Below, piece after piece: positions 23,855-32,770 of a stretch of DNA of 64,000 nucleotides (position 1 is the stretch's first letter; each line of letters opens with the position of its first letter). The position numbers were made by a program, and so were the translations under genes. The notes beneath the pieces are model-generated. The model searched no databases. It was not told where the DNA came from and saw only the letters and a program-made list of their open reading frames with translations. The DNA comes from CAVRXZ01 sp963773035 (lineage in GTDB: Bacteria > Acidobacteriota > Vicinamibacteria > Vicinamibacterales > CAVVIG01). Where the stretch lies: the NCBI GenBank assembly GCA_963773035.1, contig CAVYZX010000037.1:186001-250000 (forward strand). Reading direction: 5' to 3'.

Positions 23855-24454
23855 ATGGACATCAGTCTCACAAAGTTGCCGTGGTACGCGCAGATTGGCG
23901 CCTTCGCGGTCCTCGCGTGCGCGGGCATCGGCGCGTTCTACTACTACTACGAGCAACCGACGCGCGCGGACATGACGTCTCGCCAGTCGCAATTGCAGGC
24001 ACTCAAAGCCGACATTACGAAGGGCTACGAAACCGCGAAAAGGCTTCCGGCGTTCCAGGCGCAGGTCGCAGATCTCGAAGGACGTCTCGAAAACCTGAAA
24101 TCGGTGTTGCCTGCCGAGAAAGACGCCGCGGACTTGCTTCGACGGCTTCAGACCGTCGCCACTCAGTCGAACCTGACGATCATGAGTTTCAAGCCCGCGG
24201 CGACAGTGACGAAACAACTGCACGCCGAGTGGCCGATTACGTTGCAGCTCCAGGGGACGTATCACAACCTGGCGGCGTTTTTCGACCGTGTCGGAAAGTT
24301 CACGCGGATCGTCAATATCAGCGGGCTCGACGTGAAGGGTAAGGACAGGCCGGAACCGAACGCGACGATCACGGCGACGTGCGTCGCTACGACCTTTGTG
24401 CTGCTCGACAAGCCGGCGCCAAAGGGACCCAAGCCCCCAACGAAGGGTGCATGA
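23855..24454 (+). CDS. pilO: Type IV pilus assembly protein PilO
   Basis: Inner-membrane partner of PilN. One transmembrane helix near residues 10-30 (QIGAFAVLACAGIGAFYYYY) is followed by a coiled coil with repeated Lys/Glu/Gln and a periplasmic domain containing LRRLQTVATQSNLTIMSFKP and TYHNLAAFFDRVGKFTRIVN, the classic PilO signature. 199 residues. The stop overlaps the chosen pilP start (ATGA). Confidence 0.94.
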   Translation: MDISLTKLPWYAQIGAFAVLACAGIGAFYYYYEQPTRADMTSRQSQLQALKADITKGYETAKRLPAFQAQVADLEGRLENLKSVLPAEKDAADLLRRLQTVATQSNLTIMSFKPAATVTKQLHAEWPITLQLQGTYHNLAAFFDRVGKFTRIVNISGLDVKGKDRPEPNATITATCVATTFVLLDKPAPKGPKPPTKGA

Positions 24455-24990
24455 GCATGCGTCCTTCCACCGTAGCCTTCGTCGTGTGGGCGCTCAGCAC
24501 CACGCCAGCGTACGCCTCGCAGGCGCCGCCGGCTGCCACGAAACCCGCGGAAAAGGGACCAGAGGCGCCAGCGCCAGCCGCTCCGGTTCAGGCTCCGGCG
24601 GGAACTCCGGCTCCAGCTCCGCCACCACCGCCCGCGGAAGCGTATTCCTACGAATCGGGCGGGCGCCGCGATCCGTTCGTGAATCTGCTGGGCGCAGGAA
24701 ACGACGTGAAGGTTTTGACCAAGCGAGGTGATGGCTCGGCCGCGCTCACCGTCGCTGAGATTTCAGTTCGAGGAGTCATGCAGAGCCACGGCGAGATGAT
24801 TGCAATGGTGCAAGGACCGGATTCCAAGACCTACGTCGTGCATCAGGGCGACAAGTTTGCTGATGGCGCCATCAAGAACATCACGGCCCAGGGTCTCATT
24901 GTTGTTCAGGAAGTTAACGATCCATTGTCGCTCGTGAAGCAGCGGGAAATCCGAAAGCTCTTGCGAACGCTGGAGGACACGAAGCAGTGA
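24451..24990 (+). CDS. pilP: Type IV pilus assembly protein PilP
   Basis: Periplasmic protein linking PilNO to the secretin PilQ. The ATG that overlaps the pilO stop by 4 bp gives 179 residues and places a signal-like segment at the N terminus (MRPSTVAFVVWALSTTPAYA). An earlier in-frame start at 24379 lies inside pilO. A Pro/Ala-rich linker (about 25-62) is followed by YESGGRRDPFVNLLG, typical of PilP, and the beta-sandwich domain (VAEISVRGVMQSHGEMIAM, VHQGDKFADGAIKNI). No lipobox Cys is present, unlike many proteobacterial PilP lipoproteins. Confidence 0.9.
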   Translation: MSMRPSTVAFVVWALSTTPAYASQAPPAATKPAEKGPEAPAPAAPVQAPAGTPAPAPPPPPAEAYSYESGGRRDPFVNLLGAGNDVKVLTKRGDGSAALTVAEISVRGVMQSHGEMIAMVQGPDSKTYVVHQGDKFADGAIKNITAQGLIVVQEVNDPLSLVKQREIRKLLRTLEDTKQ

Positions 24991-26930
24991 CCAGCCGCAA
25001 GCGCGTCGCCCTCAAACCTCATTACGTGCTCTTCTCGCTGGTGCTTGCCGGAACGCTCGTCGCCGCAGCGGGACCAGCTGGGACCGAGCCGGGAATCGTC
25101 CAGCTGAAAGCCATCAGCGCGCGTGTGAACGGCTCGGGCACGTCGCTCGTCATTGAAGCGACAGGTCCGACAGCGTACGTCACCACACGGCCCGATCCCT
25201 TTACGGTCTATGTCGACTTTCGCAACGTCGGTGTCGGCGCGGTGTCCAATCGGTTTGCCGCGGACTCGAAGAGCCCGATCGCGGCGGTCGAAGTCCAAAC
25301 CGCCGAATCGATGGGCGAGCCGGTTTCGCGCGTCAACATCAAGCTCGCTCAGGCCGTCGGTTATCTGGTGCGGAGCGACCGCAACCGCATTCTGGTGGAC
25401 TTCGAAAAGCCGTCGACCGCTAGTCCCTACGCAGCGCCTCCGACATCCGAGCGCCGTGGAGATGCCATGGCAGCACTCCAACGGTCGGCGGTCAAACCCG
25501 ACCCGACTGCTCTGTTGAAGTCGCAGACCAATCCGAATTCTGCGCGGGCTGGCGGTAACTCGGAACCCCGCCGAAGTGTTTCGGAAGCCGCCGGTCAACA
25601 GGCACCGGCATCGCAGAATCCATCAGCTCAACCAACCGAGCAGATTGGGGCGCCACAGGCCGAGCGCCGGTTCACGGGAAACCCTGTCAGCCTCGATTTT
25701 CAGGGCGCCGATCTCAGAGCCGTGCTCCGTACGTTCTCGGAGATTAGCTCGCTGAACATCGTTATTGATCCTGCGGTTCAAGGAACGGTTGACGTGGCCC
25801 TGCGCGAAGTGCCGTGGGACCAGGCGCTCGACATCATTCTGCGCGCGAACAAGCTCGGATACTTGGTTGACGGCACTATTGTGCGCATCGCGCCGCTCGC
25901 GGTGCTGGCGGACGAAGAGGCACAGCGCCGCAAGCTGGCCGAAGAACAGGCGCTGGCTGGCGAGCTGAGGCTGCTGACTAAGACGCTCAGTTATGCCAAA
26001 GCAGACGAGCTCAAGGACCTGTTGACGAAGAGTGCGCTGTCGCCGCGAGGCACGGTTCAGGTAGACCCCCGGACAAATACTTTGATCATTACCGACCTTG
26101 GCGATCGCTTGCAGGTCGCCTCGAATCTGATTATCACGCTCGACAAGGCCCAACCACAGGTCGAGATCGAAGCGCGGATCGTTCAAACGAACAAGACGTT
26201 CGCGCGGGCGCTCGGAGTCCAATGGGGCTTCATGGGCCGCGTCGATCCAACTCTTGGGAACACCACGAATCTCGCGTTTCCGAATAACGGCAGCCTAGGT
26301 GGCCGAGTGGGCGGGATCCAGGGGCCCACGCCCACGGATCCCGCGACGACGACGGGCACGGTTCCGAGCGCGGTAAACCTCGGCGCGCAAGCTGCCACGA
26401 GCGGTGTTGGTCTAGCCCTTGGATCGATTAACCGTTCGTTCAATCTTGATGTCGCGCTCACGGCGCTCGAGCGAAGTGGCAATGGCCGATTACTGTCGAC
26501 ACCGCGGGTGTCGACGCAAAACAACATCGAGGCTGAAATTGCGCAGGGAGTACAGATTCCCTACCAGACCGTTTCCAACAACACAGTCACGACGCAGTTC
26601 AAGGACGCGGCGCTTACGTTGAAAGTCACGCCACAGATCACCGCGTCCGACACGGTCATCATGAGGATCTCGGTGGATAACGGCTCGGTCGGTGAAGTGT
26701 TGCCTGGCGGCGTCTCAATCAACACGCAGCGCGCCAACACGACGGTTCAGGTGGATGATGGGCAAACGACAGTGATCGGTGGCATTTACGCCAGTCAAGA
26801 AGTGACGGCAAACGATAAGACACCCGGACTGGGCAACATTCCGCTACTCAAGTGGTTGTTCAAACGTGACGTATTCGATGACAAGAGCAGCGAACTACTC
26901 ATTTTCATCACGCCTCGCATCATCAAATAA
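24987..26930 (+). CDS. pilQ: Type IV pilus secretin PilQ
   Basis: Outer-membrane secretin through which the pilus passes. 647 residues: signal peptide to about 30, one AMIN domain (about 35-130, peptidoglycan anchoring), a linker rich in Ser/Pro/Gln, the secretin/TonB short N-terminal domain with FTGNPVSLDFQGADLRAVLRT, one N1-type domain ending with RTNTLIITDLG, and the C-terminal secretin with QVEIEARIVQTNK, LLSTPRVSTQNN, VQIPYQTVSNN and TPGLGNIPLLKWLFKRD. GTG start overlapping pilP by 4 bp. Confidence 0.96.
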   Translation: MTSRKRVALKPHYVLFSLVLAGTLVAAAGPAGTEPGIVQLKAISARVNGSGTSLVIEATGPTAYVTTRPDPFTVYVDFRNVGVGAVSNRFAADSKSPIAAVEVQTAESMGEPVSRVNIKLAQAVGYLVRSDRNRILVDFEKPSTASPYAAPPTSERRGDAMAALQRSAVKPDPTALLKSQTNPNSARAGGNSEPRRSVSEAAGQQAPASQNPSAQPTEQIGAPQAERRFTGNPVSLDFQGADLRAVLRTFSEISSLNIVIDPAVQGTVDVALREVPWDQALDIILRANKLGYLVDGTIVRIAPLAVLADEEAQRRKLAEEQALAGELRLLTKTLSYAKADELKDLLTKSALSPRGTVQVDPRTNTLIITDLGDRLQVASNLIITLDKAQPQVEIEARIVQTNKTFARALGVQWGFMGRVDPTLGNTTNLAFPNNGSLGGRVGGIQGPTPTDPATTTGTVPSAVNLGAQAATSGVGLALGSINRSFNLDVALTALERSGNGRLLSTPRVSTQNNIEAEIAQGVQIPYQTVSNNTVTTQFKDAALTLKVTPQITASDTVIMRISVDNGSVGEVLPGGVSINTQRANTTVQVDDGQTTVIGGIYASQEVTANDKTPGLGNIPLLKWLFKRDVFDDKSSELLIFITPRIIK

Positions 26931-26943
26931 GAGAGAGGTGATG

Positions 26944-27555
26944 ATGCATCCCCTGCGTGCGGTTCTAAAGCTTGTGACTGTTGCAGCGCTGATTTCTGTA
27001 TTGGCCTCGTGTGGCGACGTGGTGCGACAAGGTCAGTCGCCCGTCTTTTTGACGGTCGATAAACTGGAGGCGGCACCGGGAAACAAACCACAGGCGTTCT
27101 CCGGAACACTGTCGTCGGATGTCGCGATCATATCGCCCGTTCCCTGTTCCAGTAACAGCCCCTGCGTGTTCAACGATCTCGGTCGAGTCAGCTTGTTCCT
27201 GACACCCAAGGATTTCACGGTTGCTCCGACATCGAACAATCAGGTGACGATAAGCCGTTACCAGGTTACCTACCGTCGTACCGATGGTCGCTCAACCCCA
27301 GGAGTGGACGTACCTTATAGCTTTGTTGGAGCCGTGACAGCGACCGTCCCGCCCGTAGGCAGTTTGGAGCTTCCTTTCGAACTCGTTCGTCTGACGGCCA
27401 AAGGAACCCCGCCGCTATTGAGTTTGGTGCGAAATTCAGGTGCGGTAATCACCACCATCGCGGACGTAACCTTCTTTGGGACGGATCAGGTGGGAAATGA
27501 AATCAGTGTTGCGGGCTCGATTCTCATCAACTTCGGCGATTTCGCTGATCAATAG
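26944..27555 (+). CDS. Unknown lipoprotein in the pil operon
   Basis: 203-residue predicted lipoprotein: hydrophobic N terminus ending LASC with lipid Cys23. GAGAGG lies 5 nt before this ATG; the ATG one codon earlier is too close to it. The mature part looks all-beta, with a disulfide candidate pair in PVPCSSNSPCVFND, an RYQVTYRRTDGRSTPGVDVPYSF strand region and a terminal GNEISVAGSILINFGDF. I recognise no family. Position 13 bp after pilQ and 2 bp before another lipoprotein suggests a role at the outer membrane linked to the pilus, which is inference. Confidence 0.75.
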   Translation: MHPLRAVLKLVTVAALISVLASCGDVVRQGQSPVFLTVDKLEAAPGNKPQAFSGTLSSDVAIISPVPCSSNSPCVFNDLGRVSLFLTPKDFTVAPTSNNQVTISRYQVTYRRTDGRSTPGVDVPYSFVGAVTATVPPVGSLELPFELVRLTAKGTPPLLSLVRNSGAVITTIADVTFFGTDQVGNEISVAGSILINFGDFADQ

Positions 27556-27557
27556 AC

Positions 27558-28523
27558 ATGTATAGGAAAGTTATTCGGCTATCGCGGGTATTAGGAGCCA
27601 TAGCAATCACTGCGGCATGCACCGTCCAGCAGAGCGACCCACCATCGCTCACCGGACCTTCTGATCCCAACGTGCCCGTGGTACCGGCTGGAACACCGAA
27701 CGCGGAATTCGTAGTCTCACCGCCTGGCCAGGTTCCCCCGAATGTTTCGTTGACCTTCGATGCCTCTGCAAGTACGCCCGGGAGCGGCGCATCCACGATC
27801 ACGTCTTACGCGTGGAACTTTGGTGATGGCGCATCCAGCAATCAAAGAAGTGTGACGCATACGTTCACCGCACCTGCGACGTATCAGGTCACCTTGACGG
27901 TCAGAAACGAACGGGGCTTATCCGACCCCGAAACGAAGTCAATTGAGGTCAAGGAGCAACCCCCGACTGCTCAATTCGTATTCTCGCCGACGGACCCCGC
28001 GGTGGGCCAAGTTGTGCAATTCAATGCTGGCCAGTCCCAAGCGGCGCCCGGCCGGAGGATTGTCCGTTACAGCTGGAACTGGGGCGACGGTGAGACCGGC
28101 TCACGCGCCGATCCGGCTGAGGATCACGACTGGGCTGCAGCTGGCAAATACAACGTGTTGCTGACCGTTCAAGATGATGCGGGCCAGACAGCCACAGCAT
28201 TGGGACAGGTTACGGTGGGGGGTGGCGGTGCCGGTGGCGGAACTGGTGGTAGCGGCACAGGGCCGACCGCGGCATTTGCGTTCAGTCCGAATCCGCCAAT
28301 CCATCCAGTCACTGTGGTTTTCGACGCTAGCGGGAGTGTTCCGTTATCGGGAAGCCCAATCACTGCCTACATTTGGACATTCAGCGATGGTTTTCCCCAA
28401 CAGACTGGTCTGACCCTGTCCCGTTCGTACACAAGTGCTTGTTTGAGTTGTACGGTTACGCTCACGGTTTTAGACTCTCAAGGCCGTACGAATTCTGTCA
28501 CCAAATCAGTTCCCGTTCAGTGA
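27558..28523 (+). CDS. Lipoprotein with three PKD domains
   Basis: 321-residue lipoprotein (ITAAC lipobox, Cys21). Three PKD (polycystic kidney disease) beta-sandwich repeats at about 47-130, 133-218 and 234-321. Each opens with a phrase like AEFVVSP, AQFVFSP or AAFAFSP and contains a SYAWNFGDG, YSWNWGDG or YIWTFSDG core, followed by TVTLTV-type strands. The second and third are joined by a Gly-rich linker. PKD repeats are extracellular adhesion or spacer domains. Probably displayed at the surface; being the third consecutive outer-membrane-type gene after pilQ it may assist pilus-related adhesion (inference). Confidence 0.85.
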   Translation: MYRKVIRLSRVLGAIAITAACTVQQSDPPSLTGPSDPNVPVVPAGTPNAEFVVSPPGQVPPNVSLTFDASASTPGSGASTITSYAWNFGDGASSNQRSVTHTFTAPATYQVTLTVRNERGLSDPETKSIEVKEQPPTAQFVFSPTDPAVGQVVQFNAGQSQAAPGRRIVRYSWNWGDGETGSRADPAEDHDWAAAGKYNVLLTVQDDAGQTATALGQVTVGGGGAGGGTGGSGTGPTAAFAFSPNPPIHPVTVVFDASGSVPLSGSPITAYIWTFSDGFPQQTGLTLSRSYTSACLSCTVTLTVLDSQGRTNSVTKSVPVQ

Positions 28524-28567
28524 ACGGCTGTTCGCTCGGTCGCCGGAGGTTTACAATCCAGGCCAGC

Positions 28568-29017
28568 GTGTTCGAGGATTCGCGGATTGCAGAACTGCGA
28601 CGCCGGCTCCGCGAGGATCCGGCGTCGATTGCGTTCGCTCAGCTTGGCGAGGAGCTGAGGCGGGCTGGCCGTCATCAAGAGGCCGTCGATGTCTGTCGTG
28701 CCGGACTCGCGTCCTATCCTGCCTATCTCTCTGCCCGAGTCACCCTCGGCCGCGCCCTCATCGATCTGAATCAGTTGGACGAGGCACAGAGCGAGCTCGA
28801 GACAGTTCTGAATAGTTCACCGGACCGCTTCCCGGCCGCTCGAGCGCTCGAGATCCTCGAGCAGCGTCGAGATCCCGAAGGAAAGACCGCTTCTCTGGCG
28901 TCACGACGTCGCCGGCCGTTTGACGACCGGGAGTACGTCCGAGCCAGGCGGACAATTATCGCCCTCGAGTCCTGGTTGTTTGCCATCCATGTCGCACGCG
29001 CCCGCCGAAGCGCTTAG
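28568..29017 (+). CDS. TPR protein
   Basis: 149-residue soluble protein with about three tetratricopeptide repeats (AELRRRLREDPASIAFAQLG, EAVDVCRAGLASYPAYLSAR, EAQSELETVLNSSPDRFPAA) and a basic C-terminal tail. The frame is open upstream through the end of the PKD gene; the GTG used follows AGG at short spacing and gives a clean N terminus. Its end overlaps the following peptidase by 29 bp. Partner unknown; TPR proteins commonly accompany pilus and secretin genes. Confidence 0.75.
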   Translation: MFEDSRIAELRRRLREDPASIAFAQLGEELRRAGRHQEAVDVCRAGLASYPAYLSARVTLGRALIDLNQLDEAQSELETVLNSSPDRFPAARALEILEQRRDPEGKTASLASRRRRPFDDREYVRARRTIIALESWLFAIHVARARRSA

Positions 29018-30128
29018 CCGTCGCCATGAGGTTGTCCGACACGCGTGCGCCGCTCAATCGCTCGACGCGCTGGTCGTAACGTCGCTGCCCAACGTTCTCT
29101 ATCTCACCAATTTCACCGGAAGCGCGGGCATCGTCGTGTTGACGGCGGGTCGTCTCCATTTCATCACGGACTTCCGTTACGTCTCCGCGGTCGAGGCTAG
29201 TCGCGATCAGCAGCATGGTTGCCCAGGGCTTGAATTGATGACCGTGGACGCCTCGTATGACGCGACGCTCGTATCGTTGCTGCAGACGATGCCGTCCGCA
29301 CGGGTCGGATTCGAGGCGGCCCATCTGTCAGTGGCGCGACACGAGTGGTTGACGTCCGCGCTAAGGAAGGCGTCGCCGCCGCCTGTTCTGGTCGGTGTGG
29401 AGGACGTGGTTGAGCGGGCGCGAGTCGTAAAGGACACATATGAATTGAAGACGCTCCGGACCGCGGCTGAAATGCTCTCCGGCGTAGTGCCGGGAGCGAT
29501 CGAAGAGGTCCGCCGTGGAAGGACCGAGCGTGAGATCGCACTGGCAATTGATTGGCGTATGCGTCGTGCGGGATTCGAGCGCGCCGCCTTTGATACGATT
29601 GTGGCGGCCGGGCCGAACGCCGCATTGCCGCACGCTCATCCGGGAGAGCGAATATTGACCGAAGGTGATCTCGTGGTGCTGGACTTCGGCGGCGTCTACG
29701 ACTCATACTGCGTCGACTTGACCCGGACAGTCTCGGTCGGCAGGGCTGGTGCGCGAGAACGTGAAGTGTATGCTGACGTTCTGGCGGCGCATGATGCGGC
29801 GATTCTCGCCGTCCGGCCCGGCGCGTCACGGTTTGCGATCGACGAAGCGGCTAGAGGCGAGTTGACGAATCGCGGACTCGGGGAGGCGTTCGGCCACGGC
29901 ACTGGCCATGGCCTTGGCATCGAGGTTCACGAAGCGCCGCGAATCTCTCGAAAACGGCCGGGCATCGATCTCGATGATGATCCGGTCGAAGCTGGGATGG
30001 TTTTCACGATCGAACCTGGAGCGTACCTGCCCGGTTGGGGCGGCGTTCGAATCGAAGACGATGTCGTCGTCACGCCCGGCGGGGTCGAGGTGCTCACGAA
30101 GGCCGACGTGGAGCTCATCGAAGTATGA
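28989..30128 (+). CDS. Xaa-Pro aminopeptidase-like M24 metallopeptidase
   Basis: Cytoplasmic two-metal peptidase of family M24B, expected to cleave Xaa-Pro bonds. 379 residues: creatinase-type N-terminal domain (LVVTSLPNVLYLTNFTGSAG) and the pita-bread catalytic domain. Metal ligands are visible in order: VVLDFGG and VDLTRT (Asp pair), FGHGTGHGLG (His), FTIEPG (Glu) and VRIEDD (Glu). The start ATG within the TPR gene gives the normal length; a longer frame to 28920 has no support. It lies next to accBC as in many genomes where pepP-efp-accBC cluster; efp is absent here. Confidence 0.9.
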   Translation: MSHAPAEALSRRHEVVRHACAAQSLDALVVTSLPNVLYLTNFTGSAGIVVLTAGRLHFITDFRYVSAVEASRDQQHGCPGLELMTVDASYDATLVSLLQTMPSARVGFEAAHLSVARHEWLTSALRKASPPPVLVGVEDVVERARVVKDTYELKTLRTAAEMLSGVVPGAIEEVRRGRTEREIALAIDWRMRRAGFERAAFDTIVAAGPNAALPHAHPGERILTEGDLVVLDFGGVYDSYCVDLTRTVSVGRAGAREREVYADVLAAHDAAILAVRPGASRFAIDEAARGELTNRGLGEAFGHGTGHGLGIEVHEAPRISRKRPGIDLDDDPVEAGMVFTIEPGAYLPGWGGVRIEDDVVVTPGGVEVLTKADVELIEV

Positions 30129-30143
30129 ATTCGAGAACGCACA

Positions 30144-30635
30144 TTGATTGACCTCGACCACCTGAAGCAGATTCTCGATCTCCTTCGCGACCACGATCTG
30201 TCGGAACTGGAGATCGAACACGACGGCTTGCGGTTGAAGATTCGGAAAGGTGCGGCTGGGGCTGCGGTCGTCGATTCCGTTCCGGCGACGCCCGCGCCGG
30301 CCATGCCCCCCCCGGTCGTGCATTCGGCACCCGGCGGCCCGACACCTTCTGCTTCGGTCAGCGTCGCGAGCTCTGAACCCAACGAAGAAGTCGAGCTCGC
30401 AGTCGTCAAGTCGCCGATCGTGGGCACCTTTTTCCGTTCGTCGGAACCCGAGGCGCCTCCTTTTGTCGAGATAGGAGCGACGGTGAAAAAGGGGCAGGTT
30501 CTGTGCATCATTGAAGCAATGAAATTGATGAATGAGATCGATTCCGAGTACGAGGGGCAGGTCGTCAATGTCTACGTCGAGAACGGCCAGCCTGTTCAGT
30601 ACGGCGAGCGGCTGTTCGCGATTCGGACGTCTTGA
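30144..30635 (+). CDS. accB: Acetyl-CoA carboxylase biotin carboxyl carrier protein
   Basis: BCCP subunit of acetyl-CoA carboxylase, first step of fatty acid synthesis. 163 residues from a TTG start: N-terminal ILDLLRDHDLSELEIEHDGLRL, a Pro/Ala-rich mobile linker (about 40-80), and the biotinyl domain with SPIVGTFFRS and the biotin-accepting Lys in CIIEAMKLMNEI. It is followed 43 bp later by accC. Confidence 0.96.
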   Translation: MIDLDHLKQILDLLRDHDLSELEIEHDGLRLKIRKGAAGAAVVDSVPATPAPAMPPPVVHSAPGGPTPSASVSVASSEPNEEVELAVVKSPIVGTFFRSSEPEAPPFVEIGATVKKGQVLCIIEAMKLMNEIDSEYEGQVVNVYVENGQPVQYGERLFAIRTS

Positions 30636-30678
30636 AAGTACCTGGCGCCGGGGGTGGGGCCCCGCCGCAGACCAAGAA

Positions 30679-32049
30679 ATGTTCAAAAAGATTCTGATCG
30701 CGAACCGTGGTGAAGTCGCCCTTCGCATCATCTATGCGTGTCGGGAGCTCGGCATCAAGACGGTCGCGGTCTATTCGCAAGCCGACGAGAACTCTTTGCA
30801 CGTTCGCTTCGCGGACGAGGATTTCTGCATCGGTCCGGCCCGCAGCACAGACAGCTATCTGAACGTACCGGCCATTATCACGACCGCAGAAATATTCGGT
30901 GCCGACGCCATCCATCCAGGTTACGGGTTTCTGTCAGAAAGTGCTTACCTTGCGGAGGTGTGCGAAGCCTGTCACATCAAGTTCATTGGGCCCAGTCCGC
31001 AGGTCATTCGCCTGATGGGCGACAAAGCCCGCGCGCGCCGCGTGATGAAAAAGGCGGGTGTACCGGTTTTGCCAGGCACCGACAGCCCGATCGAAAACGA
31101 GGAGAAGGCGCTCAAAGCCGCCAAGGAGATTGGGTTTCCGGTTATCGTCAAGGCGACTGCAGGCGGAGGCGGCCGCGGCATGAGGGTCGTGCGCACCGCA
31201 GCCGAGCTGACGCAGGCCGTCCAGACCGCGCAGCGCGAGGCAGAGGCGGCATTTGGTGTCGGTGACGTCTACATCGAGAAGTACATCGAGTCGCCGCGGC
31301 ATATCGAGTTCCAGGTGCTCGGCGATCATCATGGGGGCGTTCTCCACCTGGGAGAGCGCGAGTGCTCCATTCAACGCCGCCACCAGAAGCTCATCGAAGA
31401 GTCGCCATCCCCGGCGCTCAGCGAAAAGATGCGGCGGCGGATTGGCGGCATCGTCATCGATGCCGCCAAGGCCGTGCAATACACCAACGCCGGCACGTTC
31501 GAATTCTTGATGGATGCGGACGGCCGCTTCTACTTCATGGAAACGAACACCCGGTTGCAGGTGGAACACCCTGTCACTGAAATGGTGACCGGCGTCGATA
31601 TCGTCAAAGAACAGATCAGGATCGCCGCCGGCGAACGTCTGTCGTTCAAACAGAGCGACATTACCTTTACCGGCCATTCAATCGAATGCCGAATCAACGC
31701 CGAGGATCCGGAAACCTTTGTGCCGTCGCCCGGGACCATCCACGTGTTCAGCGTGCCGGGAGGTCCGGGCGTGCGCGTCGAGACGTGCGCACACTCCGAG
31801 TGCACGGTGTCGCCTCACTATGATTCGATGATTGCGAAGATCATCGTGCACGGTCGCGATCGGCAGGAGGCGATCGCCCGCATGAAGCGCACGCTCGAGA
31901 TGACGGTCGTCGAAGGGATCAAGACCACCATTCCGCTCCACCTTCGTATTCTCAGCGACCCCGACTTCGTCGCCGGAACGATGAGCACGTCCTTCATGGA
32001 ACGGTTCCTGGCGCGGCCGCGCCCGGGACGCCTCGCTGAAGCCGTTTAG
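30679..32049 (+). CDS. accC: Acetyl-CoA carboxylase, biotin carboxylase subunit
   Basis: ATP-grasp enzyme carboxylating biotin on AccB. 456 residues from the ATG (the frame is open upstream through the accB end). Landmarks: FKKILIANRGEVALRII, AIHPGYGFLSE, the Gly-rich ATP loop KATAGGGGRGMRVV, HLGERECSIQRRHQK, and the catalytic METNTRLQVEHPVTE. No downstream carboxyltransferase genes (accA/accD) are near. Confidence 0.97.
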   Translation: MFKKILIANRGEVALRIIYACRELGIKTVAVYSQADENSLHVRFADEDFCIGPARSTDSYLNVPAIITTAEIFGADAIHPGYGFLSESAYLAEVCEACHIKFIGPSPQVIRLMGDKARARRVMKKAGVPVLPGTDSPIENEEKALKAAKEIGFPVIVKATAGGGGRGMRVVRTAAELTQAVQTAQREAEAAFGVGDVYIEKYIESPRHIEFQVLGDHHGGVLHLGERECSIQRRHQKLIEESPSPALSEKMRRRIGGIVIDAAKAVQYTNAGTFEFLMDADGRFYFMETNTRLQVEHPVTEMVTGVDIVKEQIRIAAGERLSFKQSDITFTGHSIECRINAEDPETFVPSPGTIHVFSVPGGPGVRVETCAHSECTVSPHYDSMIAKIIVHGRDRQEAIARMKRTLEMTVVEGIKTTIPLHLRILSDPDFVAGTMSTSFMERFLARPRPGRLAEAV

Positions 32050-32089
32050 GAAGTCAGTCGATCGTTCGAGATCTTCGCGCGTCGTGTAG

Positions 32090-32752
32090 ATGCCATTCCT
32101 GCCGTCAAGTACCAACGGTCTCCACGCGATAATCGACGTGGATGTCGCCGCTCGAGCACGTTGGACTCCAGTCGATCTGGCGAAGGCCTGTCTGGATGGC
32201 GGCGCTCGTGTCATCCAGCTTCGCGCCAAGACGCTTGCCGGAGCGGCATTTCTGGAGCTTGCCAGCCGACTCCACGACTTGACCTCGTCTGCTGGTGGAC
32301 TCCTCGTCGTCAACGACCGCGCGGACATCGCCAGGCTCGCGGGTGCCGAGGGGGTGCACGTCGGGCAGGATGATCTTGCGCCGGCGGCAGCCCGAGCGAT
32401 CGTCGGAACGGATGCCGTTGTTGGATTGTCGACTCACACCGAACAGCAGATTGGCCGAGCGGTGCTCGAGCCGATCTCCTATGTCGCAATCGGGCCGGTG
32501 TTTGAGACGTCAACGAAGGCGACTGGCTACGCGGCAGTCGGCCTCGAAGCGGTGAAGCTCGCGGCGAGCCTTGCCGCGCCCCGCGGACTGGAAGTGATCG
32601 CGATTGGTGGCGTCACGTTGAGCCGCGCGCGCGACGTGTTGCGCGCCGGCGCCACCGGCGTGGCGGTGATCACGGACTTGCTGGAGGGCAACGACCCGGA
32701 GACGCGGACGCGTGCCTATCTGTCGGAGTTCGCCTCGAGAGGCAAGGTATAA
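32090..32752 (+). CDS. thiE: Thiamine-phosphate synthase
   Basis: TIM-barrel enzyme joining the pyrimidine and thiazole moieties of thiamine. 220 residues with RVIQLRAKTLAG, LLVVNDRADIARLAG, GVHVGQDDL, GLSTHT, VAIGPVFETSTK and VIAIGGVTLSRA, all family signatures. It lies 40 bp after accC. No other thi genes and no TPP riboswitch were found near it. Confidence 0.94.
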   Translation: MPFLPSSTNGLHAIIDVDVAARARWTPVDLAKACLDGGARVIQLRAKTLAGAAFLELASRLHDLTSSAGGLLVVNDRADIARLAGAEGVHVGQDDLAPAAARAIVGTDAVVGLSTHTEQQIGRAVLEPISYVAIGPVFETSTKATGYAAVGLEAVKLAASLAAPRGLEVIAIGGVTLSRARDVLRAGATGVAVITDLLEGNDPETRTRAYLSEFASRGKV

Positions 32753-32770
32753 TTCCGCGGAGCTTAGTCC

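Noticed and set aside
32050..32089. TPP riboswitch upstream of thiE
   Set aside because: The gap to accC is only 40 bp and has no THI-box sequence.
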